A stretch of 64,000 nucleotides of DNA from CAYWBU01 sp942491525 (GTDB taxonomy: Bacteria; Desulfobacterota; Desulfomonilia; UBA1062). The notes below the pieces were generated by a model that worked only from the letters and a program-made list of their open reading frames with translations, was not told the origin of the DNA and ran no database searches. Shown here one piece after another: positions 8,237-16,457 of this stretch. Position 1 is the first letter of the stretch, and each line of letters opens with the position of its first letter. The stretch covers positions 369,827 to 433,826 of the forward strand of contig CALOBW010000020.1 of NCBI GenBank assembly GCA_942491525.1, in the 5' to 3' direction. A program made the position numbers and the translations under genes.

Positions 8237-9139
8237 GTGGAAAATCCAAAACGCTGGCCGTCGGTCACAATTTTCGTCATCATGCAGGTGGCATGGGTCA
8301 CCCTGGTAACGCTCTGGTTTGCCTGGTACTCATCGCGCTGGGCCAAAGGCCACCTGGGGACCCTCGACATCGTCATCATCGTTGAGGTGTCAATCCTGCT
8401 GCTGCTGATCCTGGCCGGCATCCTGGCGCTCTTCATCCTCTTCCAGCACCTGCTGAACCTGATGCGCACCCAGATGCTGATTCTCTCATCGATCACCCAC
8501 GAATTCAAAACGCCGCTGGCCACCACCCAGCTCTATCTGGAGACGCTCAAGAAACGCGACCTGCCGGATGAGACCCGCAAGGAGCTGATTGATGGCATGC
8601 TGCTTGAGAACCAGCGCCTCAAAAACCTGGTGGAAAATTTTCTGGAGAGCGCCCGCGCATCCAGCCGCCGCAAACCCTACAAACTGCTGCCGACCTCCCT
8701 CTCATCCTACCTGGATCAGTTTCTGCAGCGTCACGCAGCCCTGATCAAGGGCGTTTCGCTCAGCATCGACGTACCCGAAGATTTGAACGTGGCGCTGGAC
8801 AAGAACGCCTTTGACATCGTACTCTCCAACCTGAGCACCAATGCCATCAACTACTCCACCAAGACACCCGTCATCACCATCCGGGCCTGGCGGGAGGGGC
8901 GCTGGGTCTATATCAACTTTTCCGACAGCGGCATGGGCATCCCCAAGGAGCACCGCCGTGATGTCTTCAAGATGTTCCAGCGCCTGCCCGAAGGCGTGGC
9001 CATGCTGCGCTCCGGCACCGGCATGGGTCTCTATGTAGTTAAAACCATCATCAAAGCGCATGGCGGCCGAATAGAAGTTGACGACCTGGAATCACCGGGC
9101 ACAACTTTCCTGATCCGCCTGCCGGGGGTAAAACAATGA
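8237..9139 (+). CDS. Sensor histidine kinase with minimal input region
   Basis: A 300-residue kinase starting at GTG 8237 behind an AGGAGA site. Two membrane helices (about residues 8-30 and 43-68) are joined by only a dozen periplasmic residues, and no PAS or HAMP domain is evident. The phospho-acceptor box is LSSITHEFKTPLATTQLYLE, followed by the catalytic domain with N box LSNLSTNAINYS, G1 FSDSGMGIP and G2 GTGMGLYVVKTI. The gene overlaps the response regulator by four bases (ATGA), so the two are co-translated. With no sensor domain, it probably reads a membrane partner or membrane state; the PiT gene upstream is one candidate. Confidence 0.92.
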   Translation: MENPKRWPSVTIFVIMQVAWVTLVTLWFAWYSSRWAKGHLGTLDIVIIVEVSILLLLILAGILALFILFQHLLNLMRTQMLILSSITHEFKTPLATTQLYLETLKKRDLPDETRKELIDGMLLENQRLKNLVENFLESARASSRRKPYKLLPTSLSSYLDQFLQRHAALIKGVSLSIDVPEDLNVALDKNAFDIVLSNLSTNAINYSTKTPVITIRAWREGRWVYINFSDSGMGIPKEHRRDVFKMFQRLPEGVAMLRSGTGMGLYVVKTIIKAHGGRIEVDDLESPGTTFLIRLPGVKQ

Positions 9140-9825
9140 GCATTAAATGGAGAATACTGGTAATCGAAGATGATCAGGGGCTGGCCCTGGGACTCAGAAT
9201 CAACCTGGAGGCCGAAGGCTACGAGGTCATCCACTGCGACTCCGCCGAGAAAGGCCTTGAGGTGCTGGACAACTCATCCATCGACCTGGTGGTGCTGGAT
9301 GTAATGCTGCCGGGCATTGACGGATTTGATGCCCTGAATGCCATCCGCGACCAGGATGCCCAGCTGCCGGTGATCATGCTGACCGCCCGCTCGGCCCCCG
9401 AGGACAAGATTCAGGGCTTGAAACGCGGCGCCGACGACTATCTGGCCAAGCCATTCCACCTGGAGGAGTTTCTGCTGCGCATCAAACGCATGCTGGACCG
9501 CTATGAGTGGTATAAATCTGAAGACACTCTCAATATCGGCTCCATCCAGATCAACTTCAACACCCTTGAGGCCAATGCCGCCAATGGCGAGACGGTGCGC
9601 ATCACCCCTCACGAGGCCAACCTGATCCAATATCTGGCCCAGTATCAGGAGCGCATCGTGACCCGCGGGGAACTGCTCAAGAACGTCTGGGGCCTGGATC
9701 CTGACATGGAGACCCGCACGGTTGACACCTTCATCTCGCGTATCCGCCGCTACATCGAGATCGACCCGGCCAACCCGCGGCACATCATCAGCATCCGCGG
9801 CAAGGGTTACCGTTTCGTACCCTGA
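9136..9825 (+). CDS. Response regulator, OmpR/PhoB family
   Basis: A 229-residue two-domain regulator. The receiver has the acidic pair in VIEDDQG, the phosphorylated Asp in LVVLDVMLPG, the Thr in IMLTARS and the Lys in YLAKPFH. The C-terminal winged helix (from about residue 130) includes VRITPHEANLIQYLAQ, RTVDTFISRIRRYI and the closing IISIRGKGYRFVP. It is co-translated with the kinase at 8237 and followed by a strong terminator. Target genes are not evident; the adjacent PiT and PilZ genes are the nearest candidates. Confidence 0.95.
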   Translation: MSIKWRILVIEDDQGLALGLRINLEAEGYEVIHCDSAEKGLEVLDNSSIDLVVLDVMLPGIDGFDALNAIRDQDAQLPVIMLTARSAPEDKIQGLKRGADDYLAKPFHLEEFLLRIKRMLDRYEWYKSEDTLNIGSIQINFNTLEANAANGETVRITPHEANLIQYLAQYQERIVTRGELLKNVWGLDPDMETRTVDTFISRIRRYIEIDPANPRHIISIRGKGYRFVP

Positions 9826-9861
9826 TCGCATAGAGCGGTTCGCCAAAAGCGCTTTAATATC

Positions 9862-9898
9862 AAGCCCAAGCTGCATCTTGGGCTTATTTCATTTTTTC
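9862..9898 (+). terminator. Terminator of the two-component operon
   Basis: AAGCCCAAG and CTTGGGCTT form a 9-bp perfect stem with a CTGCAT loop; a T-rich tail (ATTTCATTTTTT) follows. Confidence 0.85.
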
Positions 9899-9949
9899 TG
9901 CAAAAATCGTTAAAGTTTTGCATACCTGTTGTCCGAATGTAGACTTGAG

Positions 9950-10987
9950 ATGGAAAAACGAGAGACTAGACGCAAAACCACACTGAATTGGCAGGACTTG
10001 TTTGCAGAGGCCCGCGTTGGCGACCAGAGCTTCAAGCTTCCTATCCTTGATATCTCCATTGGAGGTATGGGCGTACTCCTGACTGAAGGCTTTTCAATGC
10101 TTCAGGAGGGCACCGAGATTTCAATCGAAAAACTCGAAAAAGACAACAAGGTCATCGCCACCACCATCCATGGCCGCGTCGCCTACCTGGGGCCGGGATT
10201 CCCGTCACGGGCCGGCATCGAGTTTTCTCCGGCCGAGACTCCCATTGAAGCCTACACCGAGCTGCACAAAAACAGCGAAAAGGGCAAGGTCCTGACCGAC
10301 AAGGATGAGATCGCAACCCTCTTCGCCGAGATCAAGAAGTGGTCCCGCGGCTACGGCGACATGCTGATGCTGGGTAAGCAGAGCGCCATCCCGGCCGAAT
10401 TCTTCTACCTGCGCCCGGATGACAACAACATGGTTATGCGGGTGGTGCGCATGTCCGAGTTCCGCCTGCCCTTCCAGCCCGAGATCGGCAAGACCTACCC
10501 GTTCTACCTCTTCAAAGGGGTCAACGTGATGTTCTTCCAGGCCGAGGTTCAGGATATCGTCAAAAATATCATTGAAACCAGCTGGCCGGAAAAGGTTCAG
10601 TACATCAGCCGCCGCAGCGTGCTGAGATACTTTGTCACCGGACAGGAGCCCATCACCGCCGAGATCACCCATCCCATCAGCGCACAGAAGGTCCAGATGC
10701 TGATCTGGGATATCAGCATCGAAGGCATGGGCGCCGAAATCCTTAGTGAGGAGACTCCGCTAATTGAAGGCATGCACCTGCCCTCCATCAAGGTCAACCT
10801 GCCCTCAGGCAGCGTCGAGACCGCCGGCGTGGTCAGATCGGTCAGAACCGACGACGTGCTGCAGAAGACCCAGCTGGGCATTGAGTTCACCGGCAACTCG
10901 GACAGCGGCCGCGACAAGATACTTGAGTTTATCCTCAGCATGGATCTGCCATCCGAGGGACTCTTGGACGATATTCACCAGGCCTGA
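9950..10987 (+). CDS. Protein with two PilZ (c-di-GMP-binding) domains
   Basis: A 345-residue cytoplasmic protein. I start it at ATG 9950, although no strong ribosome site is visible and a TTG at 9929 is possible. The first PilZ domain has RETRR (RxxxR) at the N terminus and DISIGG (DxSxxG) about 35 residues later. The second has RSVLR and DISIEG in the last 120 residues. Both copies therefore keep the residues that clamp cyclic di-GMP. The middle region (about residues 115-215) resembles a YcgR-like flagellar-brake domain in layout. Inferred role: a c-di-GMP receptor affecting motility or surface behaviour. It is a single-gene unit with its own terminator. Confidence 0.85.
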   Translation: MEKRETRRKTTLNWQDLFAEARVGDQSFKLPILDISIGGMGVLLTEGFSMLQEGTEISIEKLEKDNKVIATTIHGRVAYLGPGFPSRAGIEFSPAETPIEAYTELHKNSEKGKVLTDKDEIATLFAEIKKWSRGYGDMLMLGKQSAIPAEFFYLRPDDNNMVMRVVRMSEFRLPFQPEIGKTYPFYLFKGVNVMFFQAEVQDIVKNIIETSWPEKVQYISRRSVLRYFVTGQEPITAEITHPISAQKVQMLIWDISIEGMGAEILSEETPLIEGMHLPSIKVNLPSGSVETAGVVRSVRTDDVLQKTQLGIEFTGNSDSGRDKILEFILSMDLPSEGLLDDIHQA

Positions 10988-11009
10988 TTTTCATCAGGCC
11001 TGTTCTTTT
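10979..11009. terminator. Bidirectional terminator between convergent genes
   Basis: CAGGCCTGA and TCAGGCCTG form a 9-bp stem overlapping the PilZ stop codon; TTCTTTTC follows on the plus strand. The stem lies immediately past the stop of the minus-strand epimerase gene, so it may serve both. Confidence 0.75.
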
Positions 11010-12019
11010 CACACTCCGTAGTACTCCCGGTACCACGCCACAAACTTGTTGATCCCCTCTTCAATGCCGATCTGCGGCCTGAAGTCGGTATCATTTTCCA
11101 GGTCGCTGGCATCGGCACAGGTCATCTCCACATCACCGGGCTGAATGGGCATCAAGCTTTTGCGAGCTTCGATCCCGATAGCACTTTCGAGCACGCCGAT
11201 GAAATCCATCAGCTTAACCGGACTTGAGCCGCCGATATTGTAGACCCGGTAGGGCGCATAGCTGGTGCCAGGGTCGGGGTTCTCGCCGCTCCACTCAGGG
11301 TTGCCCTCGGGCACCTTGGCCATCACGCGCACTATGCCCTCCACAATATCATCCACATAGGTGAAGTCACGCTGCATGTTGCCATGATTGTAGACATCGA
11401 TCGCTTCGCCGGCCAGAATAGCCTTGGTAAACTTAAAGAGCGCCATGTCCGGGCGCCCCCAGGGACCGTAGACCGTGAAGAAGCGCAGCCCGGTGCAGGG
11501 CAGGCTGTAGAGGCTGGCGTAGGTGTGCGCCATCAGCTCATTGGCCTTCTTGGTGGCCGCATAAAGCGAAATGGGATGATCAACATTGTGGTGCACGGAG
11601 AAGGGCATCTGCTTATTGGCGCCATAGACCGACGAGGAAGAGGCATAGACCAGATGGGGCATCTTGTCGGCATGGCGGCAGCCCTCAAGGATATTGATGA
11701 AACCGTTCAGATTGGAATCAATATAGACAAAGGGGTTCTCGATGCTGTAACGCACGCCGGCCTGGGCCGCCAGGTTAACCACCACATCAAACTGATGCTG
11801 GTCAAACAACCCGAGCACAGCCTCGCGCTCAGCCAGATCCAGCTCGTAGAACGAAAAAGCCTCTTCAGCCTTCAGAATTTCCAGGCGGTCAACTTTGAGC
11901 TGGAGCTCGTAGTAATCATTCAGATTATCAAGCCCCACAACCAGATGACCATCGGCCATCAGCCGCCTTGAAAGATGAAAACCGATAAACCCGGCTGCTC
12001 CTGTAACCAAAACCTTCAT
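11009..12019 (-). CDS. NAD-dependent sugar epimerase, likely UDP-glucuronate 4-epimerase
   Basis: A 336-residue extended short-chain dehydrogenase. It opens with the Rossmann motif VTGAAGFIGFHLSRRL, has the catalytic SSSSVYGAN segment and YAATKKANE (Tyr-x3-Lys), and a sugar-binding region with FFTVYGPWGRPDMALFKFT. That last segment plus NLNDYYELQLK is typical of UDP-glucuronate 4-epimerases, which make UDP-galacturonate for capsule or LPS. Length is normal for the family. It stands alone with no glycosyltransferase neighbours, so its pathway is inferred from family. Confidence 0.88.
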   Translation of the reverse strand: MKVLVTGAAGFIGFHLSRRLMADGHLVVGLDNLNDYYELQLKVDRLEILKAEEAFSFYELDLAEREAVLGLFDQHQFDVVVNLAAQAGVRYSIENPFVYIDSNLNGFINILEGCRHADKMPHLVYASSSSVYGANKQMPFSVHHNVDHPISLYAATKKANELMAHTYASLYSLPCTGLRFFTVYGPWGRPDMALFKFTKAILAGEAIDVYNHGNMQRDFTYVDDIVEGIVRVMAKVPEGNPEWSGENPDPGTSYAPYRVYNIGGSSPVKLMDFIGVLESAIGIEARKSLMPIQPGDVEMTCADASDLENDTDFRPQIGIEEGINKFVAWYREYYGV

Positions 12020-12117
12020 ATCGACTCCAGATAAATATTTGCTGCCTCAATAACACAGATTAAGCTTTGACGAAACCTGTTTGCTGTGGTTTTCTAAAAC
12101 AAAAATCCGGAGTTATA

Positions 12118-12957
12118 ATGAGACTCAAACCTTACCTCCTATTGCTGTTAATGCTCCTGCCCCTGAATGCCTTTGCCCTGCAGGTCTCCACCGGCATTGA
12201 ACCCATCACCTACCTGGCCGAGCAGATCGGCGGCAAACATGCCCAGGTCAGCAATCTGATTGCGGCCGGCCGCGAGCCCCACACTTTTGAGCCGACGCCC
12301 AGGCAGATCAGCCAGCTCAACCAGGCCGATCTCTACCTGACCATCCAGCTCCCATTTGAAGAGGCCCTGACCCCCAAGCTACAGGTCAAAGTTGTTGATA
12401 TCAGCCGCAACATTGTCCGCCGCCCCATCAGCGATCATGAAGGCGACAACCATCATGGACACGACGAAGCGCCGGACCCCCACATCTGGCTCGGCAACGA
12501 ACAGATCAAAACCCTGGCCCACAACATCCAGCACGCATTCAGCCAGGCCGACCCGGCCAACGGCGCAGCCTACCAGCTAAATCTTGAAAACTTCCTGAGC
12601 GCTCTTGACCGGATCGACAGCCAGATCCGGCAGCAGCTGCTGCCGTTCAAGGGCCAGCATTTCTTCGTCTTCCACCCCGCTTTCGGCTACTTTGCCGACA
12701 GTTACCAGCTGGAACAGGTCGCCATCGAGACCGGCGGCAAGAGCCCCTCGCCGCGCCAGATCGCCTCAATCGTCAACCGGACCCGCAAGGAAAACGTGCG
12801 CATCATCTTTGTCCAGGCCCAGTTCGACCCGCGCAGCGCAAATACGATTGCCCAGGCCACCGGCGCCGCGGTTGTCCCGCTTGACCCGCTTGCGCATGAC
12901 ATCCTTGCCAACCTTGACTCGATCGCAAAAGAACTTGCCAAGGCCCTGAATAAGTAA
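12118..12957 (+). CDS. znuA: Zinc/manganese ABC transporter substrate-binding protein
   Basis: A 279-residue exported protein (signal MRLKPYLLLLLMLLPLNAFA). I start it at ATG 12118 behind a CGGAGT site. Metal ligands expected for cluster A-I proteins are visible: the His of GREPHTFEP, the His of DPHIWL and the His of VFHPAFGYF, with an acidic ligand near the C terminus (PLDPLAHD). A short His/Asp-rich loop (DHEGDNHHGHDE) before DPHIWL is the hallmark of zinc-type ZnuA. It delivers zinc in the periplasm to the ZnuB/ZnuC importer encoded directly downstream. A Zur site was looked for upstream and not recognised. Confidence 0.88.
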   Translation: MRLKPYLLLLLMLLPLNAFALQVSTGIEPITYLAEQIGGKHAQVSNLIAAGREPHTFEPTPRQISQLNQADLYLTIQLPFEEALTPKLQVKVVDISRNIVRRPISDHEGDNHHGHDEAPDPHIWLGNEQIKTLAHNIQHAFSQADPANGAAYQLNLENFLSALDRIDSQIRQQLLPFKGQHFFVFHPAFGYFADSYQLEQVAIETGGKSPSPRQIASIVNRTRKENVRIIFVQAQFDPRSANTIAQATGAAVVPLDPLAHDILANLDSIAKELAKALNK

Positions 12958-13015
12958 TATCAGCTGCTTGTAATCCGGTTTAGCGTTGCTATTAATCTAG
13001 CGAAAGGGGTCTGAA

Positions 13016-13762
13016 ATGAGTACGGTTGTCGATGTAACTGAGCTTTCCTTTGCCTACCAGACCCAGCCTATCCTGAGTGATGTATCTTTCTCCATCCAGC
13101 GGGGCGAATCGGTCTGCATCGTCGGCCCCAACGGCGGCGGCAAGACCACCCTGCTCAAACTGCTGCTGGGCATGCTGGAGCCTGACAGCGGCTCGATCTC
13201 AATTTTGGGCGGCCAGCCCGCCAGAATGCGCAGCCGCATCGGCTATATGCCCCAGCACCTCAGTTATGACCAGGCCTTCCCGGCCAACGTCATCGACATC
13301 GTAATAATGGGCCGCATGCGCCCCCTGGGCTTCTACTCCAAGGAGGACCGCAAGATCGCCATGAACGCCCTTGACGAGCTGGGCATCGCGGAGCTCCACA
13401 AGCGCCCCTTTGCCAGCCTCTCGGGCGGCCAGCGCCAGCGGGTTCTGATCGCCCGTGCATTGGCCAGCCGCCCCGAGCTGCTGCTGCTGGACGAACCGAC
13501 GGCCAACGTCGACCCGGCCAGCGAGAGCCAGTTCTATGAGATCCTGCGCGATCTGGCCAAACGCATCACCATCCTGACCGTCTCCCACGATCTGGGCTTC
13601 GTCTCCCAGGTGGTCGACCGGGTGCTCTGCGTCAACCAGCAGGTCAAAATCCACCCCACCTCCGAGATCACCGGCGAGATCATTCAGGACATCTACGGCG
13701 GCGACCTCAAGATGATCCGCCACGACCACAGCTGCTCCGCATGGGGACATCACCATGAGTGA
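13016..13762 (+). CDS. znuC: Zinc ABC transporter ATPase
   Basis: A 248-residue ATP-binding subunit: Walker A GPNGGGKTTLL, Q loop YMPQHLSYD, signature LSGGQRQRV, Walker B LLLLDEPTANVD and switch His in VSHDLGF. The tail HDHSCSAWGHHHE is histidine-rich, fitting a zinc system and possibly acting as a metal-sensing appendage. The GAAAGGGG site precedes ATG 13016. It overlaps znuB by eight bases, so the two are translationally coupled. It energises zinc import through ZnuB. Confidence 0.92.
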   Translation: MSTVVDVTELSFAYQTQPILSDVSFSIQRGESVCIVGPNGGGKTTLLKLLLGMLEPDSGSISILGGQPARMRSRIGYMPQHLSYDQAFPANVIDIVIMGRMRPLGFYSKEDRKIAMNALDELGIAELHKRPFASLSGGQRQRVLIARALASRPELLLLDEPTANVDPASESQFYEILRDLAKRITILTVSHDLGFVSQVVDRVLCVNQQVKIHPTSEITGEIIQDIYGGDLKMIRHDHSCSAWGHHHE

Positions 13763-14603
13763 GTTCCTGGGCGCCCTGACCGACCCCAACCTGGTTTTCC
13801 TGCGCTACGCCCTGATTGCCGGGCTGCTGTCCAGCGTGGCCTTCGGCATCATCGGCTCCTACGTGGTGGTCAAACGCATCTCCTACATAGCCGGCGCCAT
13901 CGCCCACTGCGTCCTGGGCGGCATCGGCGCAGCCATCTACCTGAACTACCACTTTGGACTTGCCTGGTGCACGCCCATGCTGGGTGCCGTTGTCGCCGCC
14001 CTGCTGGCCGCCATCATAATCGGCCTGGTCAGCATCTACTCCAGCGAGCGCGAGGACTCCATCATCGGCGCCCTCTGGGTCATGGGCATGGCCGGCGGCA
14101 TCCTCTTAATCGCCAAGACCCCGGGCTACATCGACCCCATGAGCTACCTCTTCGGCAACATCCTCATGATAACCAGAAACGACATCTTGATGATTCTGGG
14201 CCTGGACATCATCGTCGCCGGCCTGGGCATAGTTTTCTACAACCAGCTGCTGGGCATCTGTTTTGACGAGGAGTTCGCCCGTCTGCGCGGCATCCCCACC
14301 AGGGGCTACTACATCTTCATGCTCTGCCTGACGGCCCTGACAATAGTCATGATGGTACGCATCGTGGGCATCGTGATGGTCATCGCCCTGATCACCCTGC
14401 CGGCAGCCGTGGCGGGCCAGTTTTCAAAACGACTCTGGCAGATGATGCTGGGCGCCACCCTCCTGAGCATGCTCTTCATCAGCGGCGGCCTGGCCTTGAG
14501 TTACGGCCCCGATCTGCCCAGCGGCTCAACAATCGTCATGCTGGCCGGAACCACCTATCTGCTGACCATCGCCGGCAAGGCTGTTCTCAGCAAGTTCAGG
14601 TAA
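13755..14603 (+). CDS. znuB: Zinc ABC transporter permease
   Basis: A 282-residue permease of the ABC-3 family with about eight membrane helices. The N-terminal stretch FLRYALIAGLLSSVAFGIIGSYVVVKR and the later ITLPAAVAGQFSKR are conserved in ZnuB/MntB proteins. It completes the znuACB importer and overlaps znuC. Its stop overlaps the stop of the convergent HAD gene by eight bases, leaving no room for an independent terminator. Confidence 0.92.
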   Translation: MSEFLGALTDPNLVFLRYALIAGLLSSVAFGIIGSYVVVKRISYIAGAIAHCVLGGIGAAIYLNYHFGLAWCTPMLGAVVAALLAAIIIGLVSIYSSEREDSIIGALWVMGMAGGILLIAKTPGYIDPMSYLFGNILMITRNDILMILGLDIIVAGLGIVFYNQLLGICFDEEFARLRGIPTRGYYIFMLCLTALTIVMMVRIVGIVMVIALITLPAAVAGQFSKRLWQMMLGATLLSMLFISGGLALSYGPDLPSGSTIVMLAGTTYLLTIAGKAVLSKFR

Positions 14604-15216
14604 GCACGGCCGGCAGGCTGAAGATATCCGGGATATGCAGCGCGCCGTCCACCGGCTCGCCCTCACCCACCAGAATCCCCTGCATGCCCAGCCTGACAGC
14701 TCCGGCAATGATGTCGGCCCGGTCATCGATCATAATACAGTCAGACGCATCCCGTCCCAGCGCATCCAGCACCATCCGGAATGGCTCGGGCTGAGGTTTG
14801 GGAATGAAGCCCACGCTCTCGATAGTGAAGATCCGGCTAAACAGATCGTCAATCTCAAGCTTCTTCAGAATCCGCTCCACATAGCTGCGCGATCCGTTGG
14901 AAAAGATCACCCGTTCATAGTCCAGGCTCGCGATCAGCTCGCGCAGACGCGGGTCGTACACCAGCTGCTCCTCCACCGGGATATCATGCACATCATCCAG
15001 AAACTCCTGCGGGTCAACCCCGTGGTGTTCAATCAGACCGCCCAGGGTCGAGCCGTAGCGGGCAACATAGCTGAGGCGCAGCTCATAGGCGGTCTCGGGG
15101 TCCATATCCAGCCTGCGCACCAGATAGCTCTTGATGCGCTCGGCGACCAGGGCAAAGGGCCCGCCGCCCTGCGGATAGAGGGTGTCATCAACATCAAAGA
15201 GTAAAACCTGCTTCAT
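14596..15216 (-). CDS. HAD-superfamily pyrimidine 5'-nucleotidase-like hydrolase
   Basis: A 206-residue HAD phosphatase. Motif I is LLFDVDDTLYP, motif II VIFSNGS, motif III the Lys in FIPKPQPEPF, and motif IV CIMIDDRADIIAGA. The DVDDTLYP/SNGS combination and the small helical cap match the SDT1-type pyrimidine 5'-nucleotidase group (HAD IA3). Expected role: dephosphorylation of pyrimidine or other small phosphate monoesters in the cytoplasm. The ATG at 15228 in the same frame is an alternative start; neither has a clear ribosome site. Confidence 0.85.
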   Translation of the reverse strand: MKQVLLFDVDDTLYPQGGGPFALVAERIKSYLVRRLDMDPETAYELRLSYVARYGSTLGGLIEHHGVDPQEFLDDVHDIPVEEQLVYDPRLRELIASLDYERVIFSNGSRSYVERILKKLEIDDLFSRIFTIESVGFIPKPQPEPFRMVLDALGRDASDCIMIDDRADIIAGAVRLGMQGILVGEGEPVDGALHIPDIFSLPAVLT

Positions 15217-15280
15217 GAGCCGCAGCATATATCATCAGCCGGGCATTGACAACATTTCCGCGCACTCCTATGCTCACTGC

Positions 15281-16024
15281 ATGTTAAATGAAATCATTGA
15301 TAATATTGACAAATCCAAGCTTAACCTGACCGTCGAGCGGGCAGTCATCGGTCTGGGATATGTGGCCGTGCAGGTTGACGGCCATGCCGGCATCTGCGCC
15401 ACCCTGGCCGACCAGCTGCCGGGCGGCTGCGGCCAGCTGGATGCCGCCGGCAGCCTGGCCGGATCAACCCTGGAGCAGATCTTCAAGCTGCCCGGCCAGC
15501 TGGGCCGGGCCCTTTCGATTGCCGCCATCAACGCCCTGCACAACCAGGGTGAGAGCAGCGGTGACATCTTCAGCAACATGGCAATCAATAAGGGAGACCG
15601 GATCGTGATGGTGGGCTGCATCGCGCCGCTCCTGAATATGTTCAGCAAACGGGACGCTGAAGTTGTTTTCTTTGATAAGCGGGAGAGCGCAAACAGTCAG
15701 CAGCGATCAGCAAATCAGATGCCGCAGTACATTGAACAGGCCGACATTATCCTGATCACGGCCACGGCCCTGCTCAACAACACCCTCAAGGAGCTCCTGG
15801 AACTTGACACAAAGGCAAGAGAGATTATTTTGATCGGCCCCAGCACGCCCATGCTGCCGCAGCTCTTTGCCGCTTACGGCGTCACCGGTCTGGGCGGCGC
15901 ACAGGTGCTGGATAGCGACAAGGCCTGCCAGATCATCATGGAGGGCGGCGGCACCCAGAGCCTCTACCGCCAGGGCGCTATGCAGAAAAGCTGGACAGCC
16001 ACGCCCGCAAGCGGGCAGGCGTAG
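15281..16024 (+). CDS. DUF4213/DUF364 protein (putative heavy-metal chelation domain)
   Basis: A 247-residue protein with the two-part architecture of DUF364 proteins: an enolase-N-like first part (VERAVIGLGYVAVQVDGHAGICATL) and a Rossmann-like second part (DRIVMVGCIAPLLNMF, DIILITATALLNNTLKELLE, IILIGPSTPMLPQLF). DUF364 proteins often lie beside ABC importers of iron- or molybdenum-like cargo, and a role in metal or chelate handling has been proposed from structure; no reaction is established. The gene converges on the minus-strand uptake operon, overlapping its last gene by 47 bases. No strong ribosome site precedes ATG 15281. Confidence 0.75.
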   Translation: MLNEIIDNIDKSKLNLTVERAVIGLGYVAVQVDGHAGICATLADQLPGGCGQLDAAGSLAGSTLEQIFKLPGQLGRALSIAAINALHNQGESSGDIFSNMAINKGDRIVMVGCIAPLLNMFSKRDAEVVFFDKRESANSQQRSANQMPQYIEQADIILITATALLNNTLKELLELDTKAREIILIGPSTPMLPQLFAAYGVTGLGGAQVLDSDKACQIIMEGGGTQSLYRQGAMQKSWTATPASGQA

Positions 16025-16457
16025 CAGAATCAGACACGTCCAGCACCTGCTCAACCCAGAAGCGCCCACAAAAATCAGGCACCATCTCCGGGCGCACCAC
16101 CACCAGCAGGCGCTCCTTGGGCAGACGTTCAAAGAGCGGCCAGTGGCCCTGACCGGCCATCTCCAGCGGCCCGAACTCGTCAAAGATAAATGGCATTCCA
16201 GACAATATTCTAAAGTGACGGTCGATTTCGCCGAATGCTTCTTCATAGAAATAGAAACGCCCGGTGCGGATCTCAGTTGGAAACGGTTCGGTCTTCGCCA
16301 ACGGAATTATACGGCCGCCCGGCAGCAGCATCAGCTCAAGCGAGGTTATTTTACCATCCGCCATTGTCTTGAGCCCAAGGAAGCCCTGAGTGTGAACAGC
16401 CAGACTTTTCAAGAGCGTGGTCTTGCCGCTGTCGCGCGCCCCGGTCAAGACAACCAT
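15978..16457 (-). CDS. P-loop NTPase, THEP1-like
   Basis: A 159-residue single-domain NTPase: Walker A GARDSGKTTLL at the N terminus and Walker B FIFDEFGPLEM near the middle, the pattern of NTPase_1 (nucleoside-triphosphatase THEP1-type) proteins. It is the last gene of the nine-gene minus-strand train, starting directly after the stop of the substrate-binding protein gene. Related small NTPases accompany metal and cofactor gene clusters, perhaps as GTP/ATP-driven chaperones; here the role is inference. Its 3' end overlaps the convergent DUF364 gene by 47 bases. Confidence 0.75.
   Translation of the reverse strand: MVVLTGARDSGKTTLLKSLAVHTQGFLGLKTMADGKITSLELMLLPGGRIIPLAKTEPFPTEIRTGRFYFYEEAFGEIDRHFRILSGMPFIFDEFGPLEMAGQGHWPLFERLPKERLLVVVRPEMVPDFCGRFWVEQVLDVSDSATPARLRAWLSSFSA

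Noticed and set aside
12020..12117. Zur operator upstream of znuA
   Set aside because: No convincing AT-rich dyad matching a zinc-regulator site could be read.
13199..13789. 196-codon minus-strand frame opposite znuC
   Set aside because: Mirror of znuC codon bias in GC-rich DNA; no motif and no ribosome site.
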